Source of the DNA: Dorea_D sp963559605
Lineage (GTDB): Bacteria > Bacillota > Clostridia > Lachnospirales > Lachnospiraceae
DNA length: 64,000 nt
Direction: 5' to 3'
Assembly: GCA_963559605.1 (NCBI GenBank)
Contig: CAUWLL010000006.1
Span: 24,100 to 88,099 of the forward strand
Shown here in pieces: positions 24,856 to 33,087 of the stretch. The first letter of the stretch is position 1; every line of letters starts with the position of its first letter. The translations under genes were made by a program, and so were the position numbers. The notes under the pieces are model-generated. The model did not search any database. It was not told the origin of the DNA and saw only the letters and a program-made list of their open reading frames with translations.

Positions 24856-27243
24856 ATGAAGGAAGAGATTATGGATACAAACCAGCCGGTCATCCGTATT
24901 TCAGTGCGGAACCTCGTAGAGTTTATACTGCGAAGCGGGGATATAGACAATCGAATAGCGGCAGCGGACAAAGACGCCATGCAGATGGGCAGTAAGATTC
25001 ACCGGAAGATCCAAAGGCAGATGGGAGCGGACTATCATGCGGAAGTAGCGTTAAAATATGAGATACCGTGTAAAGGGTTTCAGATTTCCGTGGAAGGTCG
25101 TGCAGACGGTATTATAGATACACCGACAGGAATCGTCATTGATGAAATCAAGGGTGTATTTAAGGAACTGGATATGTTGAAAGAACCTGTAGAGGTTCAT
25201 CTTGCACAGGCAAAATGTTACGCATTTATCTATGCGTCTCAAAAAAAACTTACAGAGATTGGCGTACAAATGACATATTGTAATATGGAGACGGAAGAGA
25301 TTAAGCGGTTTCAACAGGTTTATAGCTTTGAAGAACTGAGTTTCTGGTTTTGGGATTTAGTAGGAAAATATGAAAAATGGGCGAGATACCAGATTCAATG
25401 GAAGGAAAAGCGGGATGCATCCATTCAGGGAATTCAATTTCCTTTTCCATACAGAGATGGGCAGAGGAACCTTACGGTTTCGGTTTATCGGACAATTTTA
25501 AGAAAAAAGAAGCTGTTTATCCAAGCGCCTACAGGAGTAGGAAAGACGATGGCAACGGTATTCCCTGCGGTAAAAGCTGTGGGAGAGGGGTTGGGAGAGA
25601 AGATTTTTTATCTTACGGCAAAGACCATTACCCGGACAGTGGCGTGGCAGGCGTTTGACACTTTAAAGGAACAGGCGCTTCGCATGAAAGTGCTGGTATT
25701 GACGGCGAAAGAGAAGGTCTGTTTTTGTGAGGAGACAAATTGTAATCCGGAATACTGCCCCTATGCCCGAGGGCATTATGACCGGGTGAATGATGCGGTA
25801 TATGAGCTTCTGACATCATCGGATGAGATGAACAGGGAGATTGTAGAAGAGCAGGCGAGAAAATGGAAAGTCTGTCCTTATGAGATGAGCTTAGATGTTT
25901 CAAACTGGGTGGATGCAGTAATCTGCGATTATAATTATGTCTTTGATCCCAATGCCCATCTTCGAAGATTTTTCGGTGAAGGAATGTCGGGAGAATACTT
26001 GTTTTTGATCGATGAAGCACATAATCTGGTAGAGCGTGGAAGAGAGATGTACAGTGCAAGTCTTTACAAAGAAGATTTTTTGAAAATCAAGCGCCTTGTA
26101 AAATCGGAGGATGTAAGACTTGTAAAAAGACTGGAGGAAAGTAATAAGCAGCTTTTGGAATTAAAGCGGGAATGTGAAGATTACAGGGTACTGAACAGTA
26201 TCTCTCATATTTACCTGAAACTTTTGAATCTCATGTCTGAATTGGAACGGTTTCTGGAAGAATGTAAAAAAGAAGAGATGCGAAAGGAAGTCTTAACCTT
26301 TTATTTTGATGTGCGCAGATTTGTATATACTTATGACCGTCTGGACGAGAATTATATGATCTACTCAGAATTGGAAACGGGGGAACATTTTAAAATCCGC
26401 CTGTTTTGTGTGAATCCGGCAGTGAATCTGGAAGGATTTCTGGCGAAAGGAAACAGTACTGTGTTTTTTTCTGCTACATTGCTTCCGGTACACTATTACA
26501 AAGGGCTGTTAAGCACAGAGAAGGACGACTATGCCATTTATGCAGAGTCGCCCTTTGATACGAGAAAGCGCCTGCTCCTCATTGGCTCGGATGTCAGCAC
26601 AAAGTACACCAGACGGGGAGCCGGAATGTATCGCAGATATGCGGAATACATATACCGGGCAGTGTGTCAAAAGATGGGAAATTATATTGCATTCTTTCCG
26701 TCTTATCGTTTTATGGAGGATGTGTACGAGGAATTTGAGATTCTGATGGGAGAGACAACGTCAGAGACACAGATGGATTATATTATGCAGTCGCAGTATA
26801 TGTCCGAAGAGGCGAGAGAAATCTTTCTTGAGAATTTTGAAGAAACAAGAAAGACCGGTTTTGTCGGCTTTTGCGTTATGGGTGGAATCTTTTCGGAGGG
26901 GATAGATCTGACCGGAGAGCAGCTTATCGGAGCGTTTATTGTAGGTACGGGACTTCCGCAGGTGTGTACTGAGCGGGAACTTTTAAAGCGCCATTTTGAT
27001 AAGCAGGGAGTTCGTGGGTTTGACTATGCCTATCTTTATCCGGGAATGAACAAGGTGCTACAGTCGGCAGGGCGCGTGATCCGTGATGCTGAAGACGAGG
27101 GTATCGTGCTTTTACTGGATGAAAGGTTTCTGGATGGAAGATACCGGGAAGTATTTCCGAGAGAATGGAAGGATTACGGTCTTTGTAATATCCAAAACGT
27201 GGCAGAGAGCATTACAGATTTTTGGAAAAACAAAGACGTATAG
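24856..27243 (+). CDS. Nuclease-helicase fusion, DinG/XPD type (PD-(D/E)XK plus DEAD_2)
   Basis: 795 residues (a start at 24871 is also possible). The first about 150 residues look like a Cas4/RecB-type nuclease: GSKIHRK, GRADGI, a VIDEIKG catalytic core and a QAKCYAFIYA motif. The helicase part has Walker A APTGVGKT (about 225-232), a four-cysteine Fe-S insert (CFCEETNC, CPYAR, CPYEM, about 288-342), the DEAH box (IDEAHNL), SATLLP, and C-terminal motifs GGIFSEGIDL and QSAGRVIRD. Such 5'-3' helicases unwind damaged or structured DNA. It is third in the LexA-controlled run, 91 bp after the second gene; a possible TTGCTG/TATACT promoter lies in that gap. Confidence 0.92.
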   Translation: MKEEIMDTNQPVIRISVRNLVEFILRSGDIDNRIAAADKDAMQMGSKIHRKIQRQMGADYHAEVALKYEIPCKGFQISVEGRADGIIDTPTGIVIDEIKGVFKELDMLKEPVEVHLAQAKCYAFIYASQKKLTEIGVQMTYCNMETEEIKRFQQVYSFEELSFWFWDLVGKYEKWARYQIQWKEKRDASIQGIQFPFPYRDGQRNLTVSVYRTILRKKKLFIQAPTGVGKTMATVFPAVKAVGEGLGEKIFYLTAKTITRTVAWQAFDTLKEQALRMKVLVLTAKEKVCFCEETNCNPEYCPYARGHYDRVNDAVYELLTSSDEMNREIVEEQARKWKVCPYEMSLDVSNWVDAVICDYNYVFDPNAHLRRFFGEGMSGEYLFLIDEAHNLVERGREMYSASLYKEDFLKIKRLVKSEDVRLVKRLEESNKQLLELKRECEDYRVLNSISHIYLKLLNLMSELERFLEECKKEEMRKEVLTFYFDVRRFVYTYDRLDENYMIYSELETGEHFKIRLFCVNPAVNLEGFLAKGNSTVFFSATLLPVHYYKGLLSTEKDDYAIYAESPFDTRKRLLLIGSDVSTKYTRRGAGMYRRYAEYIYRAVCQKMGNYIAFFPSYRFMEDVYEEFEILMGETTSETQMDYIMQSQYMSEEAREIFLENFEETRKTGFVGFCVMGGIFSEGIDLTGEQLIGAFIVGTGLPQVCTERELLKRHFDKQGVRGFDYAYLYPGMNKVLQSAGRVIRDAEDEGIVLLLDERFLDGRYREVFPREWKDYGLCNIQNVAESITDFWKNKDV

Positions 27244-27284
27244 AAATAGAGATCTGTATAAAAATACGAAAATCCAGAATCATA

Positions 27285-27330
27285 AAAAAGAATGCCGACA
27301 GAATTTAAAATCGACATTCTTTTTCTTTCT
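27285..27330. terminator. Bidirectional terminator between convergent operons
   Basis: AAAAAGAATGCCGA pairs with TCGACATTCTTTTT (one wobble), with T-runs on both strands. It ends the SOS operon on plus and the YtrA-type ABC operon on minus. Confidence 0.85.
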
Positions 27331-27360
27331 TTTGTTTGTCCGGTAAAAAGTATTGTAGTT

Positions 27361-28185
27361 TTAGCTCAGGTTTAGTTTTTTCTTCATCAGCATGTAAGTG
27401 ACGGTATAGAGTAACACGGCTGTTATGATGCTGAGAATACCGGAAATTTTAAAGGTGTCTATCATGTAACCGATAGAGCTTTGGTTTACCAGGAACGTCG
27501 GATCACGAAAAGAGAAGAGACCCAGTGCAATAAAAAGTACATACATTATAACAGAGGTGATCGTTGTCAATCCAAAGTAACTGGCTACAGCTCCGACAAT
27601 ACGGTGGCCTTGGAACAACTGACCAATGGCAACAGAAGCATAGATGGTTGGGACAGTAGAGATGGCCTCTACCAGCGCTACAAGAAGGAGGAACAGTATG
27701 ACTTTGCTGAATGTGAGATTGGCATAAGCGCCTGTAAATCCTAAAGCTTCCAGCACTTTTTCGTCATTTGCATGGTAACCGGCAGACACCTCGGAAGTCC
27801 AGATGACAATCGCCATGCACATAAAGACGAGGAACGTGTTTATAAATACCCAGACAGTTCCGGCGATTGTTTTGGATAACAGAATCTGTGAACGGGTAAC
27901 CGGAAGTGTGAAGGTAAGGTATCCTTCATCAGAGTACAGGTTTTTATAAAAACGGACGGCAACCAGAATGCATGTGGCAAAGGAGGTTCCCGCGATTATC
28001 AACGTATAAAGGATGAATATGCCCATGAAAATCATACCGTTTGCTTCGCTGTCAAAAAAATTAACATTCAGAGGTTCTGTTAAAAATACCCGGACTGCCA
28101 CAGCGGATAATAGCAGAAAGGCATGGACGATAAGTAAATATCGGTTTAGTGATTTAAAGTCGTATTTTATAAGTTTTCCTAACAT
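27361..28185 (-). CDS. ABC-2 type transporter permease (YtrC/D-like)
   Basis: 274 residues with six membrane helices (about 18-36, 50-75, 105-130, 155-180, 195-220, 245-268). The sequence SDEGYLTFTLPVTRSQILLSK after the second helix is typical of small bacterial ABC-2 permeases. The start is preceded by GGAGG and overlaps the ATPase gene by 7 bp. Last gene of a GntR regulator/ATPase/permease operon. Probably an exporter linked to envelope stress, as for Bacillus ytr; substrate unknown. Confidence 0.9.
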   Translation of the reverse strand: MLGKLIKYDFKSLNRYLLIVHAFLLLSAVAVRVFLTEPLNVNFFDSEANGMIFMGIFILYTLIIAGTSFATCILVAVRFYKNLYSDEGYLTFTLPVTRSQILLSKTIAGTVWVFINTFLVFMCMAIVIWTSEVSAGYHANDEKVLEALGFTGAYANLTFSKVILFLLLVALVEAISTVPTIYASVAIGQLFQGHRIVGAVASYFGLTTITSVIMYVLFIALGLFSFRDPTFLVNQSSIGYMIDTFKISGILSIITAVLLYTVTYMLMKKKLNLS

Positions 28186-28880
28186 TTGAACACCTCCCTG
28201 AACAGACTGTCCACAGATTTTCCCTGCTCCATACGAATATCGTCCACAGATGCATTGAGCACAAGCTGTCCCTGACGAATGAAAAGTACATGATCCAAGG
28301 TGTTTTCGATGTCATGGATCAAATGTGTGGACAGCAGGATCGTAGCATCTTCCCTGTAGTTTGTCAGTATGGTGCGCAGGATATAATCTCTTGCCGCCGG
28401 ATCGACACCGCCGATGGGTTCGTCTAAAATGTAAAGTTTGGCGTCACGGCTCATAATGAGAATAAGCTGTACTTTTTCTTTTGTTCCTTTGGAAAGTGTT
28501 TTCAGTCTTGCGTTTGTATCAATTTTTAAATCTTCCAACATCATATAAGCGCGCTCTGGCTGAAAATCTTCGTAAAAATCCCGAAAATAAGAAATTAAAT
28601 TCTTGACTTTCATGGTTTCGTCCAGATAGGTGCGCTCCGGAAGGTAAGAAATTAATTTTTTGGTTTCTACGCCCGGCTTTTTCCCATCAATTAAGACACT
28701 GCCTTCTGTGGGGACAAGTACATCGTTGATCAGTTTGATCAAAGTGGTCTTTCCGCTTCCGTTTGGACCAAGAAGTCCTACAATTTGCCCACGCTCCAAG
28801 GTGAGGTTCAGGTTGTTAAGCGCATAGGATGTATTGTTATATTTTTTGGAAAGTCCCTGACATTCCAGAATAGGATTCAT
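28179..28880 (-). CDS. ABC transporter ATP-binding protein (YtrB-like)
   Basis: 233 residues. Walker A GPNGSGKT (about 37-44), Walker B LYILDEPIGGVDP and switch His in LLSTHLIHDIE are clear. The signature is degenerate, LSKGTKEKVQLI instead of LSGGQ, which is common in this YtrB/CcmA-like branch. It sits between a GntR-family regulator (1 bp gap) and the permease (7-bp overlap). The three form one autoregulated exporter operon. Confidence 0.93.
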   Translation of the reverse strand: MNPILECQGLSKKYNNTSYALNNLNLTLERGQIVGLLGPNGSGKTTLIKLINDVLVPTEGSVLIDGKKPGVETKKLISYLPERTYLDETMKVKNLISYFRDFYEDFQPERAYMMLEDLKIDTNARLKTLSKGTKEKVQLILIMSRDAKLYILDEPIGGVDPAARDYILRTILTNYREDATILLSTHLIHDIENTLDHVLFIRQGQLVLNASVDDIRMEQGKSVDSLFREVFKC

Positions 28881-28881
28881 A

Positions 28882-29250
28882 TTATTTTCCCTCCTTTACG
28901 GCTTCTTTTACAAGAGCAAGCGTTTCCTCATAAGGGAAACCAAGCTGTTTCATTTTTTCGAAAAATTCATGAATATGTTCTGCTGCAAGATCTTTTTTCA
29001 GTTGTTTTAACATCTCTTTATCCTCCGTTATAAATCGTCCGCTGGTTCGCTGGGAATATACAAGTCCGCTTCTCTCCAGCTCGGCTAACGCTTTTTGCAT
29101 AGTATTTGGGTTGACTGCCGCGTCTAAGGCAAGTTCTCTGACGGACGGAAGTCTGTCTCCCGGTGTATATGTGCCGGATATGATGTCGTGTTGGATTTTT
29201 TCCATAAGCTGTAAATAAATCGGCCGGTTTTCATCTAAGTTCCAGGGCAT
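28882..29250 (-). CDS. GntR-family transcriptional regulator, YtrA subfamily
   Basis: 122 residues from the ATG at 29250, which has GGAGG at ideal spacing; a GTG at 29259 is inside that site. The N-terminal winged helix has YLQLMEKIQHDIISGTYTPG, LPSVRELALDAAVNPNTMQKAL and a beta wing (GLVYSQRTSGRFI). Only about 45 residues of helix follow, without an effector domain, as in YtrA. It is expected to repress its own operon through the inverted repeat in its promoter and to respond to cell-wall antibiotics, by analogy with Bacillus YtrA. Confidence 0.94.
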   Translation of the reverse strand: MPWNLDENRPIYLQLMEKIQHDIISGTYTPGDRLPSVRELALDAAVNPNTMQKALAELERSGLVYSQRTSGRFITEDKEMLKQLKKDLAAEHIHEFFEKMKQLGFPYEETLALVKEAVKEGK

Positions 29251-29271
29251 AGGATTCACCTCCCTTATTTA

Positions 29272-29319
29272 ATTGTATTATCTAAGTAATACAATAATAC
29301 ATATACTTAGGATTGTCAA
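29272..29319 (-). promoter_or_regulatory. Promoter and operator of the YtrA-like operon
   Basis: On the minus strand TTGACA (29314-29319) and TATTGT (29291-29296) are 17 bp apart. The inverted repeat ATTGTATTA-N6-TAATACAAT (29272-29295) covers the -10 box and start site. This placement fits repression by the adjacent GntR protein. Confidence 0.75.
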
Positions 29320-29340
29320 GAGGAAGAACAGGATAAAATT

Positions 29341-29381
29341 ACAAAAAAATAACAGACAGATTATATGTAGAACCTGTCTGT
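29341..29381 (-). terminator. Terminator of the acetyltransferase/nfo operon
   Basis: Read on the minus strand: ACAGACAG, a 14-base loop, CTGTCTGT, then a T-rich run of eight. It stops readthrough into the divergent YtrA promoter region. Confidence 0.8.
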
Positions 29382-29406
29382 ATGGAAAAGAGTCGTTTTA
29401 AAGTTG

Positions 29407-30003
29407 TTACATAATACCGTATTCTTTATTTATAAATTCCCGCACTTCGTCTATCGGCAAAAAAGGAGGCTGTACATCCTGATGGATTCCGATCTGTTTG
29501 TCCATCCAGACGGTACTGTACCAGCGTCCGAACTTATAACCGGATTTTTTAAACTCACCTACCAGATGATAGCCCATATGTCGGTGGAAATTTACACTGT
29601 TCTGTGTAAGATATTCGTCCTCGGTGGGAGGATAGGCAATACAGGCATTGACATTTACAATGTTCTGGACTTTTAGTATCTTTTCCAATGTGTCATACAA
29701 AAGCTTTCCAAGTCCCATGTTTCGGCAGTCCTCACGAATGTAAAGCGTGGTTTCCACAGACCAGTCGTATGCCTGACGTTCATGAAAACGATCAGCGTAG
29801 GCGTAGCCCAAAGGTTCTCCGTCTGATTCGGCAACAAGGTAAGGGTAGGATTTTGTTACGTGCCGGATACGATGTTCAAACTCAGCCATGGAAGGAACCT
29901 CATACTCATAAGTAATGGAAGTTTTCCGAACATAAGGAGCATAGATGGAAAGCAGTGAGGACGCGTCTTTTGGTGTGGCAAACCGTATGCTTATATTCTT
30001 CAT
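29407..30003 (-). CDS. GNAT N-acetyltransferase (PAT/phosphinothricin acetyltransferase-like)
   Basis: 198 residues. The fold is the PAT-type GNAT: ISIRFATPKDASSLLSIYAPYV at the start, YLVAESDGEPLGYAYADRF, TLYIREDCRNMGLGKLLYDTLE (acetyl-CoA binding R/QxxGxG/A at RNMGLG), then NFHRHMGYHLVGEFKKSGYKFGRW. Members acetylate methionine sulfoximine-like amino acid analogues or related amines. It overlaps the endonuclease IV gene by 4 bp (ATGA) and is translationally coupled to it, though no shared pathway is obvious. Substrate undetermined. Confidence 0.9.
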   Translation of the reverse strand: MKNISIRFATPKDASSLLSIYAPYVRKTSITYEYEVPSMAEFEHRIRHVTKSYPYLVAESDGEPLGYAYADRFHERQAYDWSVETTLYIREDCRNMGLGKLLYDTLEKILKVQNIVNVNACIAYPPTEDEYLTQNSVNFHRHMGYHLVGEFKKSGYKFGRWYSTVWMDKQIGIHQDVQPPFLPIDEVREFINKEYGIM

Positions 30004-30911
30004 GATCGCTCCTCGTAATCTGCAATGATTTTGTTCTGTACTTCAGGAGTGAAAATTCCTGCGCGCAGCATATCTATTTCGTGTTTATAAGGCGCGTAAG
30101 ATTTCTTTTCCTTTGTGGGCGACGGAATATAAGGGGTTTCCAGAATCTTTGGCACCTGTTCAAAATCAGGATGGTGCACAATATAAGAGATGGCTTCAAA
30201 GCCAATCTCTCCAAATCCCAAGTTGGCGTGGCGGTCTTTGGCTGCTCCCCGGATATTTTTGCTGTCATTGATATGGAATACGGCAATCTGCTCTTTCCCC
30301 AGAATCCGATCAAACTCGTCTATAACACCGTCAAAATTATGGATAATATCATAGCCGCTGTCGTGAGTATGGCAGGTATCAAAGCACACACGAAGTTTTT
30401 CATTATAAATAACGCCGTCATAAATACGGGCAAGTTCCTCAAAACTTCTGCCGATCTCCGAACCTTTTCCTGCCATAGTCTCAAGGGCAATGCTAAGGTT
30501 TGTGTCTTTTGTGAGCACTTCATTCAGTCCTTTGACGATCTGTCGGATTCCCACATCAACACCTTCTCCCACATGGGCTCCGGGGTGGAGAATGAGTGTG
30601 CGGCTTTTGCATGCTTCACTTCGCTCAATCTCTTTGGAAAGAAATGAAACTGCAAGTTCAAAGGTTTCCGGTTTTACCGCATTTCCTAGATTGATAATGT
30701 AAGGAGCATGGACGATAATATCGCGAATGCCATGAGCGTTCATATATTCCCATGCTGGGTCAATATTCAGCTCGGAAATCTCTTTTCTTCGGGTGTTCTG
30801 TGGCGCTCCTGTATAGAACATAAAAGTATCTGCGCCATAGGAAACTGCTTCCTTGGCAGAGCCGAGAAGCATTTCTTTCCCGCTCATGCCTACGTGAGAA
30901 CCTAAAATCAT
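30000..30911 (-). CDS. nfo: Endonuclease IV (AP endonuclease)
   Basis: 303 residues, slightly longer than the usual 280-300. It cleaves the backbone 5' of abasic sites in base excision repair. Signature blocks: GSHVGMSG at the start, YTGAPQNTRRK, VHAPYIINLGN, LHPGAHVGEG, LETMAGKGSEIG, CFDTCHTHDSGYD, FHINDSKN and KDRHANLGFGEIG, which supply the trinuclear zinc ligands (His, Glu and Asp). It is first in a two-gene minus-strand operon and divergent from argS. Confidence 0.97.
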   Translation of the reverse strand: MILGSHVGMSGKEMLLGSAKEAVSYGADTFMFYTGAPQNTRRKEISELNIDPAWEYMNAHGIRDIIVHAPYIINLGNAVKPETFELAVSFLSKEIERSEACKSRTLILHPGAHVGEGVDVGIRQIVKGLNEVLTKDTNLSIALETMAGKGSEIGRSFEELARIYDGVIYNEKLRVCFDTCHTHDSGYDIIHNFDGVIDEFDRILGKEQIAVFHINDSKNIRGAAKDRHANLGFGEIGFEAISYIVHHPDFEQVPKILETPYIPSPTKEKKSYAPYKHEIDMLRAGIFTPEVQNKIIADYEERS

Positions 30912-31044
30912 AGTTAATCTCCTTTGGTGTGAGTATTTCTCAAATTTATCTTTGTTTCGAAAGATTTTGAAATAAAATAATAGTAATTATTACTGACATT
31001 TTAACATTAACTTTCGGAATTTGCAATAAGTGTTTTAAATAAGG

Positions 31045-31073
31045 TTGTTGATAATATTTTCTTGTGATAGAAT
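31045..31073 (+). promoter_or_regulatory. Probable argS promoter
   Basis: TTGTTG, 17-bp spacer, TAGAAT at 31068-31073, about 50 bp before the argS ATG. No T-box leader motif is visible in the 213-bp intergenic region. Confidence 0.55.
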
Positions 31074-31124
31074 ACTTAGTGTTAAATAAATGTATAGTAT
31101 AATTCGTAAAGTACGAGGTGAAAT

Positions 31125-32891
31125 ATGAAAAAATTGATGGATTTGATCGAGCAGGAAATTGCGTCAGCGTTTGAAGCGGCAGGCTATGAACGAAAATATG
31201 CGAAGGTTACGCTGTCCAATAGACCTGACCTGTGTGAATATCAGTGTAATGGCGCTATGGCGGGAGCGAAAGTATATAAGAAGGCGCCGATCATGATTGC
31301 CAATGATGTGATCGCGCATCTTACGGAGAAAAAATATATTGCGGAAATCGAGGCGGTGAACCCGGGATTTATCAATATGAAAGTAAATGCCGAGGCAGTA
31401 TCGGAGTATTTAAATGAGATGAAAGCAGAAGAAGGGCTTGGAATCGAGAAAGCGAAAGAGCCAAAGATGATTCTTGTAGACTATGGCGGACCGAATGTGG
31501 CAAAACCGCTCCATGTGGGACATCTTCGTTCTGCGGTCATCGGAGAGAGTATTAAAAGAATCGCAAGAAAGATGGGGCATAAGGTGCTTGGAGATATTCA
31601 TCTGGGTGACTGGGGCTATCAGATGGGACTGATCGTTACCGAGCTTCAGAAAAGACAGCCGGATCTTCCGTATTTTGACGAATCTTTCGAGGGAGAGTAT
31701 CCGACGGAGGCGCCATTTACCATCGGAGAGTTGGAAGAAATCTACCCAACAGCCAGCGCAAAGGCAAAGGCAGATGAAAAATACAGGGAAGAAGCATTGC
31801 ATGCTACTTATTTGCTACAAAACGGGCATAGAGGATACAGGGCTGTCTGGAAACATATTATGCGTGTGTCCGTTGCAGACCTGAAAAAGAATTATGAAAA
31901 TCTGAACGTAGAGTTTGACCTTTGGAAAGGAGAGTCTGACGCACAGGCATACATTCCGGATATGATTGCCGACCTGAAAGAAAAGGGATTTGCCCATGAG
32001 GATCAAGGTGCGCTTGTGATCGATGTTCAGGAGGAGACGGATACGAAAGAAATTCCGCCTTGCATGATCCAGAAATCAGACGGCGCTTCTCTTTATGGAA
32101 CGACAGACTTGGCAACACTGATTCAAAGAGAAGAGGACTATCACCCGGATCATGTGATCTATATCGTAGATAAACGTCAGGAATTACACTTCGTACAGGT
32201 ATTCCGCGCGGCGAAAAAGACGGGGATCGTGCCGGAAGAGACAAAGCTTTCTTTCCTCGGCTTTGGTACTATGAACGGAAAAGACGGAAAGCCGTTTAAG
32301 ACAAGAGAGGGAGGGGTTATGCGTCTGGAAAATCTCATTGCCGAGATTGAGGATGAGATGTATCAGAAAATTACGGATAATCGTACAGTAGAAGAGTCTG
32401 AGGCGAAAGAGACGGCTAAGATCGTAGGACTTTCCGCGATCCGTTACGGTGATTTATCCAATCAGGCATCTAAGGATTATATTTTTGACGTAGACCGTTT
32501 TACTTCTTTTGAGGGGAATACGGGACCGTATATTTTATATACGATCGTGCGTATTAAATCTATCCTGAACAAATATATGGCAGAGGGAGCTTCTGTGGAC
32601 GGACTTTGTATGCAGGCAGCGGCAGGAGACAGTGAGAAAGCGTTGATGCTGGAGGCGGCAAAATACAATGAAGTTATGGAAAATGCCTATGAAGAATTGG
32701 CGCCGCACAAAATCTGCGCCTACATTTATGATTTGTCCAATGCATTTAATCGTTTTTATCATGAGACGAAGATTTTGTCTGAGGAAGATGCGCCAAAGAA
32801 ACAGAGCTATATTGCGCTTCTGGTACTGACAAAAGAGATCTTAGAATCCTGCATTGACGTATTGGGATTCGAAGCACCGGAGAGGATGTAG
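31125..32891 (+). CDS. argS: Arginyl-tRNA synthetase
   Basis: 588-residue class I synthetase charging tRNA-Arg. It shows the N-terminal additional domain (about 1-110), the HIGH-equivalent HVGH in KPLHVGHLRSAV (about 131-142), the KMSK-equivalent loop GFGTMNGKDGKPFKTREGG, and the C-terminal DALR anticodon-binding domain (RIKSILNKY to the terminus, with FNRFYHETKIL). Weak or absent KMSK lysines are normal in ArgS. It is followed by a strongly structured intergenic element and an AlaX-type editing gene, making a small tRNA-quality locus. Confidence 0.97.
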   Translation: MKKLMDLIEQEIASAFEAAGYERKYAKVTLSNRPDLCEYQCNGAMAGAKVYKKAPIMIANDVIAHLTEKKYIAEIEAVNPGFINMKVNAEAVSEYLNEMKAEEGLGIEKAKEPKMILVDYGGPNVAKPLHVGHLRSAVIGESIKRIARKMGHKVLGDIHLGDWGYQMGLIVTELQKRQPDLPYFDESFEGEYPTEAPFTIGELEEIYPTASAKAKADEKYREEALHATYLLQNGHRGYRAVWKHIMRVSVADLKKNYENLNVEFDLWKGESDAQAYIPDMIADLKEKGFAHEDQGALVIDVQEETDTKEIPPCMIQKSDGASLYGTTDLATLIQREEDYHPDHVIYIVDKRQELHFVQVFRAAKKTGIVPEETKLSFLGFGTMNGKDGKPFKTREGGVMRLENLIAEIEDEMYQKITDNRTVEESEAKETAKIVGLSAIRYGDLSNQASKDYIFDVDRFTSFEGNTGPYILYTIVRIKSILNKYMAEGASVDGLCMQAAAGDSEKALMLEAAKYNEVMENAYEELAPHKICAYIYDLSNAFNRFYHETKILSEEDAPKKQSYIALLVLTKEILESCIDVLGFEAPERM

Positions 32892-32894
32892 TAT

Positions 32895-33058
32895 AACGAT
32901 TCAGCCATGCACGAGCACATCAAGCGGGAGGCACAAGTTTACTTGTGTCAGACTGAGTGATGTGTGAGTATATGGCGTTTCGCCATTAACGAGAGTCATA
33001 GTAGCGTCAGCTACGGATAGGCTGCGAAGCAGCCGACTCGAGTTAGGGCTGAATCATT
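32895..33058 (+). ncRNA. Multi-branched structured intergenic element, candidate ncRNA or small repeat
   Basis: A 164-nt segment between argS and the AlaX gene can fold almost completely. A closing stem pairs 32895-32906 (AACGATTCAGCC) with 33047-33058 (GGCTGAATCATT). Inside it are GCACATCA/TGATGTGT (32915-32922/32958-32965) enclosing GCACAAGT/ACTTGTGT (32931-32948); ATGGCG-TTT-CGCCAT (32972-32986); and a GAGTC/GACTC stem (32993-32997/33035-33039) holding GTAGC-GTCA-GCTAC (33001-33014) and GGCTGC-GAA-GCAGCC (33020-33034). No T-run follows, so it is not a simple terminator, and I match it to no Rfam family from memory. Orientation is uncertain. Confidence 0.55.
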
Positions 33059-33087
33059 ATGGAAAATATGAGATAAGGAAGGATACT

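Noticed and set aside
30912..31124. T-box riboswitch ahead of argS
   Set aside because: No AGGGTGGNACCGCG-type T-box sequence, specifier loop or terminator hairpin is visible in the 213-bp region.
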